DNA of 64,000 nucleotides from Liquorilactobacillus satsumensis DSM 16230 = JCM 12392 (GCF_001435195.1 NZ_AZFQ01000047.1:1-64000), one strand, 5' to 3'; shown: positions 11,101-20,539, numbered from the stretch's first letter. A program made the numbers and translations. The notes: generated by a model from the sequence alone, not told the origin.

Positions 11101-11772
11101 GGTGAGACTGATACCCGGACGTACAGTTTGCCATTTACTTCAGTATTGAAGGTTAGTGAAGGAGAAAAAATTCACCGTGGTGATCCATTAACGGTTGGGT
11201 CAATTGATCCTAAGCAATTAATTCAAGTTCGTGATGTGCTCTCTACTGAAAATTATATCCTGCGTGAAGTTCAAAAGGTTTATCGGATGCAAGGGGTGGA
11301 AATTTCAGATAAGCACGTTGAGGTAATGGCGCGGCAGATGCTCAGAAAAGTTCGGATTATGGATCCAGGCGATACAGATCTCTTACCAGGAACCTTAATG
11401 GATATTATTGATTTCAGAGATCGCAACTACGATACTTTGATCAAAGGTGGAATTCCAGCAACTTCACGTCCTGTCTTACTGGGAATTACGAAAGCATCGC
11501 TGGAAACAAATAGTTTCTTGTCAGCGGCTTCCTTCCAGGAAACAACGCGTGTATTGACCGATGCTGCTATTCGCGGTAAGAATGATCCACTGGTTGGTTT
11601 GAAGGAAAATGTTATCATTGGTAAGATTATTCCTGCAGGAACCGGGATGCCAGTTTATCGCCAAATTAAGCCTAAAGAAGTCGGAGCAGTTTCAGAAAAT
11701 GTCTATTCGATTTCCGATTTGGAAAAGAAGATGAAGGCTGAAGAAGGCCAAACACAAGATACAAATAAATAA
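8110..11772 (+). CDS. rpoC: RNA polymerase beta' subunit
   Basis: The beta' subunit, 1220 aa. The TTG start is preceded by AAAGGGAGG. The N-terminal zinc ribbon is visible at about residues 59-77 (CxC...CDRC). The catalytic Mg loop NADFDGDQ is at about 447-454. The second zinc site, [13 protein letters not shown], starts near 893. The length and single-polypeptide form are normal for Firmicutes. It is the last gene of the rpoBC transcript and is followed by a strong terminator. Confidence 0.99.
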   Translation: MIDVNKFDSMQIGLASSDKIRSWSYGEVKKPETINYRTLKPERDGLFDERIFGPTKDWECACGKYKRIRYKGIVCDRCGVEVTRSKVRRERMGHIELAAPVTHIWYFKGIPSRMGLVLDMSPRALEEVIYFASYVVTEPGNTPLEKKQLLTEREYREKREQYGQEFKAGMGAEAIRTLLQDVGLEKECKELKEELKEATGQKRTRAVRRLDILEAFLQSGNEPAWMVMDAIPVIPPDLRPMVQLEGGRFATSDLNDLYRRVINRNNRLKRLLDLNAPGIIVQNEKRMLQEAVDALIDNGRRGRPVTGPGNRPLKSLSHMLKGKQGRFRQNLLGKRVDYSGRSVIDVGPKLKMNQMGIPHEMALELFKPFMMKELVKREMASNIKNAKRKIDRRDEDIWDVLEDVIKEHPVLLNRAPTLHRLGIQAFEPTLVNGKAMRLHPLACEAYNADFDGDQMAIHVPLSDEAQAEARLLMLAAHHILAPKDGKPIVTPSQDMVIGNYYMTVEETKREGEGMIFKDVNEVRAAYLSNYVHLHTRIGLQTSSLAATGKPFTDWQKERIMVTTVGKAIFNEILPLDFPYLNEPTAANLTGGIPDKYFVDPGVDIHQFLAEQELVSPFKAGFLSDIIAEVYKKFKVTETSKLLDRLKDLGYYESTKSGLTVGIADVTDLKEKPEIIDNAHKAVDNVAKQFRRGLITEDERYERVIAIWNNAKDQIQEKLVQNMNPRNPIQMMSDSGARGNISNFTQLAGMRGLMAAPNGKTMELPIIANFREGLSVMEMFISTHGARKGMTDTALKTADSGYLTRRLVDVAQDVIIREKDCGTDRGLDVTAIREGNELIEPLYDRILGRYTIKEVKDPQSGAIIAPKNVLVDEDLAQKIVDAGVEKVTIRSAFTCNTRHGVCEHCYGRNMATGDEVEVGEAVGTVAAQSIGEPGTQLTMRTFHTGGVAGDDITQGLPRVQEIFEARNPKGRAEISEVTGTIEAIEENPAERTKEVTVKGETDTRTYSLPFTSVLKVSEGEKIHRGDPLTVGSIDPKQLIQVRDVLSTENYILREVQKVYRMQGVEISDKHVEVMARQMLRKVRIMDPGDTDLLPGTLMDIIDFRDRNYDTLIKGGIPATSRPVLLGITKASLETNSFLSAASFQETTRVLTDAAIRGKNDPLVGLKENVIIGKIIPAGTGMPVYRQIKPKEVGAVSENVYSISDLEKKMKAEEGQTQDTNK

Positions 11773-11823
11773 TTTTTTAAGACAATGCTCATTAACTGCA
11801 GTTAGTCTGACTTAAATAAAAGC

Positions 11824-11873
11824 AATCTAGTTTAAAGGGTTAGTTACCAGACCTTTAAGCTAGATTTTTTTTT
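11824..11873 (+). terminator. Terminator after rpoC
   Basis: AATCTAGTTTAAAGGGT (11824-11840) pairs with ACCTTTAAGCTAGATT (11851-11866) with a single bulge, followed by a T tract. Confidence 0.9.
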
Positions 11874-11894
11874 AGCGAAAATAGGATGGATAAC

Positions 11895-11934
11895 CTAGTT
11901 CGAATGAAAGGATAGCATCCTTAATTCAAACTAG
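11895..11934 (+). other. Imperfect hairpin without a T tract
   Basis: CTAGTT-GAAT-AAGGAT pairs with ATCCTT-ATTC-AACTAG around a 3-base loop, with a C/A mismatch and a small bulge. No T run follows, so it is not a normal terminator. The gap 11873-12117 also holds a small CCCG...CGGG hairpin near 11985-12006 and nothing recognisable as a gene. Confidence 0.45.
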
Positions 11935-12117
11935 AATTGGGTGAAATACTCTCTGATGGAAGTCAACTGCGACAACTAGCACAGCCCCGCTGAAAATTGA
12001 CGTCGGGTGAGATTTTGCTTGACGAAGGCAATCATTATTAAAAAGATTCTCTGGTTCAAAATGAAAGGTTGAAAAAGATGAATCAGCTAGTTTGATATTG
12101 GAACTTCAGGAGGACGG

Positions 12118-12183
12118 ATGAGACACGATACTACGGTTATACTTCATAGTTGGTGGGTTATGTTAAAGCTTTTCAAAAATTGA
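12118..12183 (+). CDS. Possible 21-aa peptide, unknown
   Basis: ATG 12118 follows AGGAGG (12108-12113) at 4 bases and opens a 21-codon frame ending in TGA. The peptide begins MRHDTTVILHSWW and ends MLKLFKN: a basic C terminus and an aromatic, hydrophobic middle. The ribosome binding site is stronger than that of many true genes here. No family is recognised. It could be a leader peptide for the gluconokinase transcript or a chance ORF. Confidence 0.35.
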   Translation: MRHDTTVILHSWWVMLKLFKN

Positions 12184-12200
12184 GGTACGCTTTAAACAGC

Positions 12201-12229
12201 TTGCACAAAAAGACGCTTGTTTATATACT
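12201..12229 (+). promoter_or_regulatory. Gluconokinase promoter
   Basis: TTGCAC (12201-12206), a 17-base spacer and TATACT (12224-12229). The predicted start near 12236 leaves a 115-nt leader. No CcpA cre site or GntR operator was recognised by eye. Confidence 0.7.
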
Positions 12230-12349
12230 GGGCTTGCCGGAAGGAAGATGCATGCGCGTCCGGTTGCAGATGAAATCCTTGCTGAAAAAGCGATTGCTAC
12301 CGTACGAAATGGACTTGGCAAAGCGAGATTAAAGAATGGAGGAAGCAAA

Positions 12350-13891
12350 GTGAAGTATATGATTTGTGTTGACATTGGCACAACTAGTACTAAAGCGGTG
12401 TTATATGATCTGAAAGGAAACGTTAAGCAGTCAGCTAACAGTGAGTACCAATTGTATCAAACTGAACCAGAAATGGCAGAAGAGGATCCAGAGGAGATAC
12501 TTGCTGCAGTAATTGAAGTCTTGCAGCGAGTTGTTCAAGGTGCAAAACTTAATCCAGGTGAATTACAAGGGATCAGTTTTTCTGCTGCAATGCACAGTTT
12601 GATTTTGGTTGATCATGAAAACAAGTTATTAACACGGGCAATCACGTGGGCTGATAATCGAGCTGCTAAATATAGCAAAGAATTATTAGCTCAAGGAGTT
12701 GGGCAACAGATTTATGCACATACAGGAACGCCTATTCATCCCATGGCGCCGCTTTCAAAAATAATTTGGTTGCGCAATGAAAAAAAAGACCTTTTTCAAA
12801 AAGCAGCCTATTTTATTGATATTAAGACCTATGTTTTTTATCAATTATTTCATGTTTATCGGATGGAATACTCACTTGCCTCGGCGACAGGTCTCTTCAA
12901 TATCTTTACTTTAGATTGGGATGAACAGGCACTGGCAGTAGCTGGAATTGAACGTAGTCAGCTCCCAAAACTGGTGTCACCGACTGCCAGTATTCAAGGG
13001 CTAGCTGAAATTTATTGTAAAGCTATCGGAATTAGCGCGGATGTTCCTTTTATCTACGGTGCCAGCGATGGAGTCTTGTCAAATTTAGGTGTAAATGCAA
13101 TTGACCCGGGGGTTTTGGCAGTGACAATTGGAACTAGTGGCGCTGTCCGAACAGTGCTGGATCATCCTGTAGTCGATCCGCAAGGACGGCTGTTTTGCTA
13201 CGCATTGACGAAAGATAAGTGGGTAGTTGGAGGTCCCGTAAATAATGGGGGGATCGTTTTTCGCTGGGTACGCGATCAGTTATTTGCACCTGAAAAGACT
13301 CCAGTCAAACAGCTTCAAGTTCCTACTTATGAAGCTTTAACGCAGATTGCAAGTGAAATTCCAGCTGGAGCTGACGGATTACTTTTTCATCCTTATTTAG
13401 GAGGGGAACGTGCCCCCTTGTGGAACGCTGACGCGCGTGGTTCTTTTTTTGGTTTGACGCGGCAACATACACGGGCACATCTGGTTAGAGCTGCTTTAGA
13501 AGGAATTGTTTACAATTTATATATGGTAGTGTTAATGATCGAAAAAGTCAGTGGAAAACCAACCCGCATTCAGGCGACAGGAGGGTTTGCACAATCTGAG
13601 CTATGGCGACAAATTTTGGCAGATGTGTTTGAACAGCAGGTGACAATTCCAGCAAGTTTTGAGAGTTCTTGCTTAGGAGCGGCAGTGTTAGGAATGTACA
13701 GCTTAAAGTTAGTAGATAGCTTGAATGTAGTTAAGAAAATGGTGGGCGTGACGCATGTACATACTCCTAAAGCAGAAAATTTTGCAGTTTATCGTGAATT
13801 ACTTCCAATTTGGATCCGGCTTGCGCATGCAGTCAGCCCAGAATATAGTGCAATTGCAGCCTTTCAGCGAAAACATTTAAAAGCTAAATGA
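12350..13891 (+). CDS. gntK: Gluconokinase, FGGY carbohydrate kinase family
   Basis: Predicted to phosphorylate D-gluconate to 6-phosphogluconate for entry to the pentose-phosphate/phosphoketolase route. The protein is 513 aa, typical of FGGY gluconokinases. The N-terminal ATPase-fold motif DIGTTSTKAVLYD and the second-domain motifs TIGTSGAVR, GGERAPLWNADARG and ATGGFAQSELWRQ are visible. GTG 12350 is the start because GGAGG (12338-12342) lies 7 bases upstream. The frame is open further 5' (to 12248) but has no ribosome binding site there. It stands alone: no gluconate permease or 6-phosphogluconate dehydrogenase is adjacent. A related pentulose kinase activity is the main alternative. Confidence 0.85.
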   Translation: MKYMICVDIGTTSTKAVLYDLKGNVKQSANSEYQLYQTEPEMAEEDPEEILAAVIEVLQRVVQGAKLNPGELQGISFSAAMHSLILVDHENKLLTRAITWADNRAAKYSKELLAQGVGQQIYAHTGTPIHPMAPLSKIIWLRNEKKDLFQKAAYFIDIKTYVFYQLFHVYRMEYSLASATGLFNIFTLDWDEQALAVAGIERSQLPKLVSPTASIQGLAEIYCKAIGISADVPFIYGASDGVLSNLGVNAIDPGVLAVTIGTSGAVRTVLDHPVVDPQGRLFCYALTKDKWVVGGPVNNGGIVFRWVRDQLFAPEKTPVKQLQVPTYEALTQIASEIPAGADGLLFHPYLGGERAPLWNADARGSFFGLTRQHTRAHLVRAALEGIVYNLYMVVLMIEKVSGKPTRIQATGGFAQSELWRQILADVFEQQVTIPASFESSCLGAAVLGMYSLKLVDSLNVVKKMVGVTHVHTPKAENFAVYRELLPIWIRLAHAVSPEYSAIAAFQRKHLKAK

Positions 13892-14051
13892 GCACGAGCA
13901 GGCAGAGAATTTAGCAGCAATGATCAATAAATGATTGCACCTGGACGGACCGAATTATTTTGAATTCGGGATTAAAACAGTTTTAAGCCGGCACTTGAAA
14001 ATTTATTTTTAGTTAGCAGTCGAAAAACGTTAATTGTCAGTTGGCAGTAGC

Positions 14052-14741
14052 TTAAACGATTAGGAAAAAGAGGAGGATTCCACTCGAGAGGTACGGGATA
14101 AATGGAATCTCTTTTTTTAAAGAAAAATAATTAAAGCAAAGTGCGCCTAATGAGGCAAATAGACAAGTAAAGAGAGTTGCAAGAGTACCAAAAGCGAGCA
14201 TAACAAATAAGAGGTAGTATAGATCAGCAGAACCCATTTTTTTGAGCAGCACCAGTAAGAGTAACAAAGCAGCCAGTGGTAAAATGATCCCCCAGTCATT
14301 TAAAAGCTTTTTTTGGACGACAAATGAAATGCTTAGCATTAAAAAGGCCCCTCCTAGGAGGAATGTAGCTGAAACTGTCCGGCTGTAATAATCTTGCATA
14401 CTTAAAATGAGAGACCATAACGCAACTATAAATAGAAAAAGAAATGATATCGGGTTTGCATGCCAAAAAAGCAGTACAGAATATCCCCCGAATAAGAGCT
14501 CTACCACTGTACTAGTGCGCGCAATCTGCTGACCGCAAAAAAAGCAATGACCGCGTTGTAGACAAAAGCTAAGCAGCGGAATAAGTTGATAAAGTTTAAG
14601 ACGATGATGGCAATGTTCACAGAAAGAAGATGGCACAAAAAGTGAAATTGAATGGGCGAAGCGCCAGCCACAGCAAACGGAAAAAGACGCGCAACTTGAC
14701 CCTAATAAAAAAATAAGCAAAAAAAGAAAGACTGTTTTCAT
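14052..14741 (-). CDS. comC: Prepilin peptidase ComC (A24 family)
   Basis: A membrane aspartyl protease of 229 aa that cleaves and methylates the competence pseudopilins (ComGC type). N-terminal zinc-type cysteine pairs are C41/C44 (CEHC) and C66/C69 (CFFC). The candidate catalytic aspartates are D117 (MQDYYS) and D173 in GSAD, where the family norm is GxGD. At least six hydrophobic segments follow. AAGGAGGG lies just upstream of the ATG on the minus strand. It is transcribed toward gntK, convergent with it, and is the only gene in the first 58 kb on this strand. Its 3' end overlaps an inverted repeat (about 14082-14118) that may terminate it. Confidence 0.9.
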   Translation of the reverse strand: MKTVFLFLLIFLLGSSCASFSVCCGWRFAHSISLFVPSSFCEHCHHRLKLYQLIPLLSFCLQRGHCFFCGQQIARTSTVVELLFGGYSVLLFWHANPISFLFLFIVALWSLILSMQDYYSRTVSATFLLGGAFLMLSISFVVQKKLLNDWGIILPLAALLLLLVLLKKMGSADLYYLLFVMLAFGTLATLFTCLFASLGALCFNYFSLKKEIPFIPYLSSGILLFFLIV

Positions 14742-14801
14742 TGAATTCCCTCCTTAGTTTTAAGATACGTTAAATGAGGTGATTATTTTTTTATTGACTT
14801 G

Positions 14802-14830
14802 TTGACAGCACAACATCAGCGTGGTAACCT
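14802..14830 (+). promoter_or_regulatory. rpsL operon promoter
   Basis: TTGACA (14802-14807), a 17-base spacer and TAACCT (14825-14830). A second TTGACT lies 8 bases upstream. Confidence 0.65.
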
Positions 14831-14836
14831 GTAAAA

Positions 14837-14985
14837 GGTGCTTTATGTAGACAGTTCTTCCGTTTGTGGAACATGCTGACTGTGTTGCGTTAGCATACAA
14901 TTGCAAACATTTGGGCATTATTTTTTTGTGAAAAAATGGTCCGCCTGGATGTGTGTACTTAAAAAGGTAAATCAAAGAAAGGAGG
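14837..14985 (+). promoter_or_regulatory. rpsL 5' leader with hairpins
   Basis: A noncoding leader of about 150 nt. ACAGT (14851-14855) pairs with ACTGT (14879-14883), and an inner TTCC/GGAA stem adds to it. An alternative TGCT/AGCA pairing overlaps the first. Possible ribosomal-protein feedback site; no known motif was recognised. Confidence 0.35.
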
Positions 14986-14994
14986 AAGCTTTAG

Positions 14995-15408
14995 ATGCCA
15001 ACAATTAATCAATTAATTCGTAAAGGGCGTAAGTCTAAAGGTTCAAAATCTGATTCCCCAGCTTTAAACTTCGGATATAACAGTTATAAGAGAGTACAGA
15101 CAAATAATCCTGCACCACAAAAACGTGGAGTTGCAACTCGTGTCGGCACAATGACACCTAAGAAACCTAACTCTGCTTTGCGTAAGTATGCACGTGTACG
15201 TTTGTCAAACCTGATTGAGGTTACAGCATATATTCCCGGAATTGGTCACAATTTACAGGAACATAGTGTTGTTTTAATTCGTGGAGGTCGTGTTAAGGAT
15301 CTTCCTGGTGTTCGTTACCATATTGTGCGTGGTGCTTTGGATACGGCTGGTGTTACAGATCGTAAACAAGGACGTTCTAAGTATGGTACCAAGAGACCTA
15401 AGAAATAA
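14995..15408 (+). CDS. rpsL: Ribosomal protein S12
   Basis: An S12 protein of the 30S decoding centre, 137 aa. It is about 13 residues longer than the E. coli protein because of an insertion near residues 24-40 ([17 protein letters not shown]) common in Firmicutes. The decoding loop [11 protein letters not shown] (54-64) keeps both lysines, the streptomycin-sensitive form. AAAGGAGGA lies upstream of the ATG. It is the first gene of the str cluster. Confidence 0.99.
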   Translation: MPTINQLIRKGRKSKGSKSDSPALNFGYNSYKRVQTNNPAPQKRGVATRVGTMTPKKPNSALRKYARVRLSNLIEVTAYIPGIGHNLQEHSVVLIRGGRVKDLPGVRYHIVRGALDTAGVTDRKQGRSKYGTKRPKK

Positions 15409-15437
15409 ATTTGGATTGGTTTAAGGAGGTTATTTAG

Positions 15438-15908
15438 ATGCCAAGAAAAGGTGCAATTTCAAAGCGTGAAGTACTCCCAGATCCAATTTACAAGTCTAAA
15501 TTGGTCACACGCTTAATCAACCGTTTGATGGTTGATGGAAAACGGGGAACGGCTTCAAAAATTTTGTACGCAGCATTTGATCAAGTTAAGGAACAAACAG
15601 GCAATGAACCTTTAGATGTTTTCGAAGAAGCAATGAAGAATGTAATGCCTGTCCTTGAAGTTAAGGCTCGTCGTGTTGGTGGATCAAACTATCAGGTTCC
15701 AATCGAAGTTCGTCCGGAAAGACGTTCTACATTGGCTTTAAGATGGTTGGTTAACTACTCACGTCTGCGTGGCGAACACACAATGTCAGAACGTTTGGCA
15801 AAAGAAATTGTTGATGCAGCTAATAATACTGGTGCATCAGTTAAAAAACGTGAAGATACCCACAAGATGGCGGATGCTAACCGTGCATTTGCGCATTATC
15901 GCTGGTAA
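15438..15908 (+). CDS. rpsG: Ribosomal protein S7
   Basis: Primary 16S rRNA-binding protein that starts assembly of the 30S head, 156 aa. It has the expected start [15 protein letters not shown] and the conserved [18 protein letters not shown] segment. AAGGAGG lies upstream. It lies 29 bases after rpsL and is followed by a terminator, which separates it from fusA. Confidence 0.99.
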   Translation: MPRKGAISKREVLPDPIYKSKLVTRLINRLMVDGKRGTASKILYAAFDQVKEQTGNEPLDVFEEAMKNVMPVLEVKARRVGGSNYQVPIEVRPERRSTLALRWLVNYSRLRGEHTMSERLAKEIVDAANNTGASVKKREDTHKMADANRAFAHYRW

Positions 15909-15918
15909 TTTTTAAAAA

Positions 15919-15975
15919 ATGGCTATTATATGATTTCAGGAAATCCACAGGAAATCCTATAGTAGTCATTTTTTT
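15919..15975 (+). terminator. Terminator between rpsG and fusA
   Basis: A 19-bp stem with one mismatch: ATGGCTATTATA-GATTTC pairs with GAAATC-CTATAGTAGTCAT, loop about 13 bases, followed by a T tract. It probably lowers rather than abolishes read-through, since fusA also has its own promoter. Confidence 0.85.
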
Positions 15976-16003
15976 GAGAAAGCTGGTTAGATGCTCGTAT
16001 ACT
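15974..16003 (+). promoter_or_regulatory. fusA promoter
   Basis: TTGAGA (15974-15979), an 18-base spacer and TATACT (15998-16003). It sits directly after the rpsG terminator. Confidence 0.65.
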
Positions 16004-16035
16004 GCTAAGTAGATTTGGAAGGAGAAAACTCTCAA

Positions 16036-18126
16036 ATGGCTAATAAACGTGAATTTCCGTTAGAAAAGACGCGTAATATCGGAATTGTTGCCCACATTGA
16101 TGCTGGGAAGACAACGACGACTGAGCGTATCCTGTACTACACTGGTAAAATCCACAAAATCGGTGAAACCCATGAAGGTGCTTCACAAATGGACTGGATG
16201 GCGCAAGAACAGGAACGTGGAATTACAATTACGTCTGCAGCAACGACTGCTCAATGGAAAGATCATCGCATTAACATCATCGATACCCCAGGACACGTTG
16301 ACTTTACAGTTGAAGTTGAACGTTCACTCCGTGTGCTTGATGGTGCTGTGGTAGTTCTTGATGCACAATCCGGGGTTGAACCTCAGACTGAAAATGTTTG
16401 GCGTCAAGCTACTACCTATGAAGTACCAAGAATTGTTTTTGTCAATAAAATGGATAAAATTGGGGCTAACTTTGACTATTCAGTTAGCACAATTAAGGAT
16501 CGTTTGCAGGCAAATGCGGTTGCAATTCAGATGCCAATCGGTGCTGAAGATAATTTCGAAGGTGTCATTGATTTAATCGAAATGAAGGCCGACATTTATG
16601 ATGAAGACAAGCTGGGTGCAAAATGGGATACTGTTGACATTCCAGATGAATATAAAGAAGACGCTCAGGCACGTCGTGAAGCAATGATCGAAGCAATTGC
16701 TGATGTTGACGATGGAATTATGGAAAAATACCTTGGTGGCGAAGCAATTTCAAACGATGAACTTAAGAATGCGATTCGTAAAGCTACTTTGGGCTTAGAG
16801 TTATTCCCAGTTCTTGCAGGCTCTGCTTTTAAGAATAAAGGTGTCCAAATGATGTTGGATGCTGTTAACGATTATCTGCCATCTCCACTGGATGTTAAGC
16901 CATATAAGGCTACTGATCCTGACAGCGGCGAAGAAGTCGAATTGATTGCCGGTGATGACAAACCTTTTGCTGGACTGGCTTTCAAAATTGCAACTGATCC
17001 ATTCGTTGGACGTTTAACATACCTACGTGTCTATACCGGAACACTTGAAGCAGGTTCTTATGTTCTGAACGCAACCAAAGACAAACGTGAACGTGTTGGG
17101 CGTTTGTTGCAAATGCATTCAAATCACCGTAAAGAAATTCCTGAAGTATTTTCAGGTGATATCGCTGCTGCGATTGGTTTGAAAGATACAACTACGGGTG
17201 ATTCTTTAACGGACGTCAAGCGTCCATTGATCCTTGAATCTATGGAATTCCCAGACCCAGTTATTCAAGTTTCAATTGAACCAAATACAAAAGCTGATCA
17301 AGACAAGATGGACGTTGCTTTGCAAAAACTTGCAGAAGAAGATCCAACTTTCAAGGCTGAAACTAACCCAGAAACAGGCGAAACCTTGATTTCTGGAATG
17401 GGCGAATTGCATTTGGATATCATTGTTGACCGTATGAGACGTGAATTCAAGGTTGCAGCTAAAGTAGGTGAACCTCAAGTTGCTTACCGTGAAACATTTA
17501 CCAAGCAGGTTTCAACTCAAGGTAAATTCGTCCGTCAGTCTGGTGGTAAAGGACAATATGGTGATGTTTGGGTTGAATTTACACCTAACGAAGAAGGCAA
17601 AGGCTTTGAATTTGAAAATGCCATCGTTGGTGGGGTAGTTCCGCGGGAATATATTCCATCAGTAGAGCAAGGCTTGAAGGAATCAATGCAAAATGGTGTT
17701 CTTGCAGGATACCCATTAATTGATGTTAAAGCTAAGTTATATGATGGTAGTTACCATGATGTCGATTCTAGTGAAGCAGCCTTCAAAGTTGCTGCATCAT
17801 TGGCATTACGTAATGCTGCTAAAAAGGCCGGAGCTGTGATTCTTGAACCGATTATGCGGGTTGAAATTGTCACACCTGAAGATTACTTAGGTGATGTTAT
17901 GGGACATGTCACAGCACGTCGTGGACGTGTTGAAGGAATGGAAGCTCATGGCAATGCTCAGGTTGTTAAGGCTTTTGTACCATTGGCTGAAATGTTTGGT
18001 TATGCGACTGTGTTGCGTTCTTCAACACAGGGTCGTGGGACATTTACAATGACAATGGACCATTACGAACCAGTTCCAAAGTCAATTCAAGAAGAAATCA
18101 TTAAGAAAAATGGCGGTAATGCTTAG
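16036..18126 (+). CDS. fusA: Elongation factor G
   Basis: Ribosomal translocase GTPase, 696 aa. G motifs: [12 protein letters not shown] (19-30), DTPGHVDF and NKMDK. Domain IV and the C-terminal domain are complete. ATG 16036 ([12 protein letters not shown]) is chosen; AAGGAG lies 11 bases upstream. The frame is open to TTG 16015, but that codon overlaps the ribosome binding site. It has the sequence of a canonical EF-G, not of a tetracycline-protection paralogue. Confidence 0.98.
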   Translation: MANKREFPLEKTRNIGIVAHIDAGKTTTTERILYYTGKIHKIGETHEGASQMDWMAQEQERGITITSAATTAQWKDHRINIIDTPGHVDFTVEVERSLRVLDGAVVVLDAQSGVEPQTENVWRQATTYEVPRIVFVNKMDKIGANFDYSVSTIKDRLQANAVAIQMPIGAEDNFEGVIDLIEMKADIYDEDKLGAKWDTVDIPDEYKEDAQARREAMIEAIADVDDGIMEKYLGGEAISNDELKNAIRKATLGLELFPVLAGSAFKNKGVQMMLDAVNDYLPSPLDVKPYKATDPDSGEEVELIAGDDKPFAGLAFKIATDPFVGRLTYLRVYTGTLEAGSYVLNATKDKRERVGRLLQMHSNHRKEIPEVFSGDIAAAIGLKDTTTGDSLTDVKRPLILESMEFPDPVIQVSIEPNTKADQDKMDVALQKLAEEDPTFKAETNPETGETLISGMGELHLDIIVDRMRREFKVAAKVGEPQVAYRETFTKQVSTQGKFVRQSGGKGQYGDVWVEFTPNEEGKGFEFENAIVGGVVPREYIPSVEQGLKESMQNGVLAGYPLIDVKAKLYDGSYHDVDSSEAAFKVAASLALRNAAKKAGAVILEPIMRVEIVTPEDYLGDVMGHVTARRGRVEGMEAHGNAQVVKAFVPLAEMFGYATVLRSSTQGRGTFTMTMDHYEPVPKSIQEEIIKKNGGNA

Positions 18127-18164
18127 AAATTTCTAAAGCATAACGGTCACTAGGTTAACTAGGA

Positions 18165-18300
18165 AAGAGAGTGTGACATAAGTCGGGAAAATTTGAGTAC
18201 TAACTCGAAATTACGAACATAGCGAGTACTTTGCTATGAGTAATTGGAAAGTCAGACGGAAGATTTTTGACTTACGGAACACGTTTATCCGGAATAAAAG
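18165..18300 (+). repeat. Structured intergenic element after fusA
   Basis: This 136-base stretch codes for nothing recognisable but folds well. AATTAC (18209-18214) plus CATAGC (18218-18223) pair with GCTATG (18233-18238) plus GTAATT (18240-18245). AAGTC near 18180 can pair with GACTT near 18269. It runs into the terminator at 18304. The opening GTGTGACATAAGTCGG resembles dispersed intergenic repeats that I recall from lactobacilli, but no second copy is in the window. Confidence 0.4.
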
Positions 18301-18303
18301 AGA

Positions 18304-18347
18304 GGGGCGGTGACAAAATTCAACTTTTGTCACAGCCCCTTTTTTTG
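18304..18347 (+). terminator. Terminator after fusA
   Basis: GGGGC-GTGACAAAA pairs with TTTTGTCAC-GCCCC around a 6-base loop, followed by TTTTTTT. A strong, near-perfect stem. Confidence 0.92.
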
Positions 18348-18425
18348 ATACTTACAGCAGTCCTCAAAAGAAAATGAACAGTTTGCACAGACTAAAGCAA
18401 AGTCCAACCTAATTAAAAAAACACC

Positions 18426-18454
18426 TTGCATTCTGAGAGGAAAAAAGGTATCAT
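18426..18454 (+). promoter_or_regulatory. S10 superoperon promoter
   Basis: TTGCAT (18426-18431), a 17-base spacer and TATCAT (18449-18454). It is the likely main promoter for the ribosomal genes that follow. Confidence 0.75.
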
Positions 18455-18460
18455 AGTTAG

Positions 18461-18600
18461 GTACTTGTCTAGGGATTAAGTGCGCACAAAAAGAAGAACG
18501 CTGAGCAATGATGTTGAAGGTTGCGACACACCCGGGAGCTTTGCCATGGGGTGGGTTGGGAATTTCGACGGAGCTAGTCTTGTTTTTAAAATAGACGAAG
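18461..18600 (+). promoter_or_regulatory. S10 operon leader
   Basis: A leader of about 150 nt, GC-richer than its surroundings, with runs such as CACCCGGGAGCTTTGCC and GGGGTGGGTTGGG that can pair. An open frame runs into rpsJ from 18480 but has no ribosome binding site. Control of S10 operons by a ribosomal protein binding the leader is known in bacteria; its use here is inference. Confidence 0.4.
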
Positions 18601-18611
18601 GAGGGAACACA

Positions 18612-18920
18612 ATGGCAAAACAAAAGATTCGTATTCGTTTGAAGGCATACGAGCATCGCATTTTAGATCAGTCAGCTGACAAGATTGTCGAGACAGCAAA
18701 GAGAACTGGTGCAGCAATCGCGGGTCCAATTCCGTTACCAACGGAACGTACATTATATACGGTTATTCGTTCACCGCATAAGTATAAGGATTCTCGTGAA
18801 CAATTCGAGATGCGGACACATAAACGTTTGATTGATATTGTAAATCCAACACCAAAGACAGTTGATTCATTAATGAAACTGGACTTGCCTAGCGGTGTGG
18901 ATATTGAAATCAAGTTATAA
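18612..18920 (+). CDS. rpsJ: Ribosomal protein S10
   Basis: An S10 protein of 102 aa that also acts as NusE in transcription antitermination. It begins [20 protein letters not shown]; the loop [20 protein letters not shown] is intact. GGAGGG lies 7 bases before ATG 18612. The upstream in-frame extension to 18480 covers the leader and is not used. First gene of the S10-spc-alpha cluster. Confidence 0.99.
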   Translation: MAKQKIRIRLKAYEHRILDQSADKIVETAKRTGAAIAGPIPLPTERTLYTVIRSPHKYKDSREQFEMRTHKRLIDIVNPTPKTVDSLMKLDLPSGVDIEIKL

Positions 18921-18958
18921 TTTTAGTGCAAACAAATAAATTTATTGGAGGTGTACTC

Positions 18959-19588
18959 ATGACCACAAAAGGAATCTTAGGTAAAAAAGTAGGTATGACA
19001 CAAGTCTTTACTGAAAACGGAGAATTAGTTCCCGTAACAGTTGTTGAAGTTGGAGGAAATGTTGTCTTGCAAGTTAAAACCGTTGAAAATGATGGTTACG
19101 AAGCAATTCAATTAGGCTTTGATGATTTACGTGAAGTCTTGTCAAACAAGCCTGCTAAAGGTCATGCAGCAAAAGCAAAAACTGCTCCTAAGCGCTTCAT
19201 TCGTGAGATTAGCGATGTAACGCTGGGAGATTACAAAGTCGGAGATGAAGTTAAGGCAGACGTCTTTGAACCCGGTGACATCGTTAGTGTTACAGGTACA
19301 TCAAAGGGCCATGGCTTCCAAGGTAACATTAAACGCTGGGGACAATCACGCGGACCAATGGCTCATGGTTCTCGTTATCATCGTCGTCCTGGTTCAATGG
19401 GTGTTATTATCAACCGTGTTTTCAAAGGTAAACTTCTTCCAGGCCGAATGGGTGGAAAACGGGTTACGATCAAGAATCTTGAAATCGTTAAGGCTGATAC
19501 CGAAAACAACGTTCTGTTGATTAAGGGTAACGTCCCAGGAGCAAACAAGTCATTAGTTACGATTACAGGGAACGTAAAAGAAAAATAA
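18959..19588 (+). CDS. rplC: Ribosomal protein L3
   Basis: A 50S protein that starts large-subunit assembly and reaches the peptidyl-transferase centre, 209 aa. It starts [17 protein letters not shown] at ATG 18959 after GGAGGTG. The central loop [17 protein letters not shown], which approaches the active site, is conserved. The frame is open to 18926 but without a start signal. Confidence 0.99.
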   Translation: MTTKGILGKKVGMTQVFTENGELVPVTVVEVGGNVVLQVKTVENDGYEAIQLGFDDLREVLSNKPAKGHAAKAKTAPKRFIREISDVTLGDYKVGDEVKADVFEPGDIVSVTGTSKGHGFQGNIKRWGQSRGPMAHGSRYHRRPGSMGVIINRVFKGKLLPGRMGGKRVTIKNLEIVKADTENNVLLIKGNVPGANKSLVTITGNVKEK

Positions 19589-19608
19589 AGAGGAAGGAGG
19601 AATTTTAA

Positions 19609-20232
19609 ATGCCAAAAGTTACATTATATAAGCAAGATGGCAGTCAAAATGGTGAGGTTTCTTTGAATGAAGGAATTTTTGGAATCGAACCTAATAATAA
19701 TGTCGTTTTTGATGCAGTTGTTATGCAACGTGCATCACGTCGTCAGGGAACACATGCTGTTAAAAACAGAAGTGCAGTTTCCGGGGGCGGAAAGAAGCCA
19801 TGGCGGCAAAAAGGAACAGGGCGTGCGCGTCAAGGATCAATTCGCTCACCACAATGGGTTGGTGGTGGAACTGTCTTTGGCCCGACACCTCGTTCATACA
19901 GCTACAAACTTCCAAGGAAGGTTCGTCGCTTAGCAATCAGATCTGTCCTTTCTCAAAAGGTGCTTGATGAAAGCTTAGTGGTGGTTGACAAATTAGCATT
20001 TGAACAACCAAAGACAAAATCCTTTGCAGAAGTATTGGACAACTTAGATGTTAAGACAAAAGTATTAGTAGTTCTTGAAGATGGTAACGACTTAGCTGCA
20101 CTTTCAGCGCGTAACTTGAAAAACGTTACGGTCATCGATGCAAAAGGCGTGAATGTCTTAGATGTTATCGACAATGATAAGTTGGTCTTGACTCAAGAAG
20201 CTCTTTCTCAAGTAGAGGAGGTTCTTGCATAA
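19609..20232 (+). CDS. rplD: Ribosomal protein L4
   Basis: A 50S protein lining the exit tunnel, 207 aa, with the tunnel-loop motif [20 protein letters not shown] (macrolide-relevant K and G residues present). It follows AAGGAGGA. Its stop codon overlaps the rplW start by one base, so the two are translationally coupled. L4 is the known autogenous regulator of S10 operons in E. coli. Confidence 0.99.
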   Translation: MPKVTLYKQDGSQNGEVSLNEGIFGIEPNNNVVFDAVVMQRASRRQGTHAVKNRSAVSGGGKKPWRQKGTGRARQGSIRSPQWVGGGTVFGPTPRSYSYKLPRKVRRLAIRSVLSQKVLDESLVVVDKLAFEQPKTKSFAEVLDNLDVKTKVLVVLEDGNDLAALSARNLKNVTVIDAKGVNVLDVIDNDKLVLTQEALSQVEEVLA

Positions 20233-20516
20233 TGGATGCACGCGATGTGATTTTAAAACCAGTTATTACTGAAGCTTCAACTGATCAAATGGATTCGAAA
20301 CGCTACACTTTTGATGTAGCAGTAACTGCTACCAAAATACAGGTTAAAAAAGCGGTTGAAGAAATTTTTGATGTTAAAGTTGTTAAAGTTAACATTATGA
20401 ACGTTAAAGGTAAAATGAAGCGAATGGGACGCTACGCTGGATACACCAAAAAGCGTCGTAAAGCGATTGTTACTTTGAGCGCTGATTCAAAAGAAATCAA
20501 ATTATTCGAAAAATAA
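20232..20516 (+). CDS. rplW: Ribosomal protein L23
   Basis: A 50S protein at the tunnel exit and a docking site for trigger factor and SRP, 94 aa. It begins [17 protein letters not shown]. The ATG overlaps the rplD TAA by one base; GAGGAGG near 20216-20222, within the rplD 3' end, supplies the ribosome binding site. Confidence 0.98.
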   Translation: MDARDVILKPVITEASTDQMDSKRYTFDVAVTATKIQVKKAVEEIFDVKVVKVNIMNVKGKMKRMGRYAGYTKKRRKAIVTLSADSKEIKLFEK

Positions 20517-20539
20517 AAATTAATTAGGAGGGAATTCAC

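Noticed and set aside
12150-12332. A 60-aa frame and an opposing 72-aa frame over the gluconokinase promoter and leader.
   Set aside because: They overlap a good promoter, have no start signals and resemble no family.
12248-12349. A 34-residue N-terminal extension of the gluconokinase.
   Set aside because: The frame is open but its ATG lacks a ribosome binding site; GTG 12350 has GGAGG and matches the family start.
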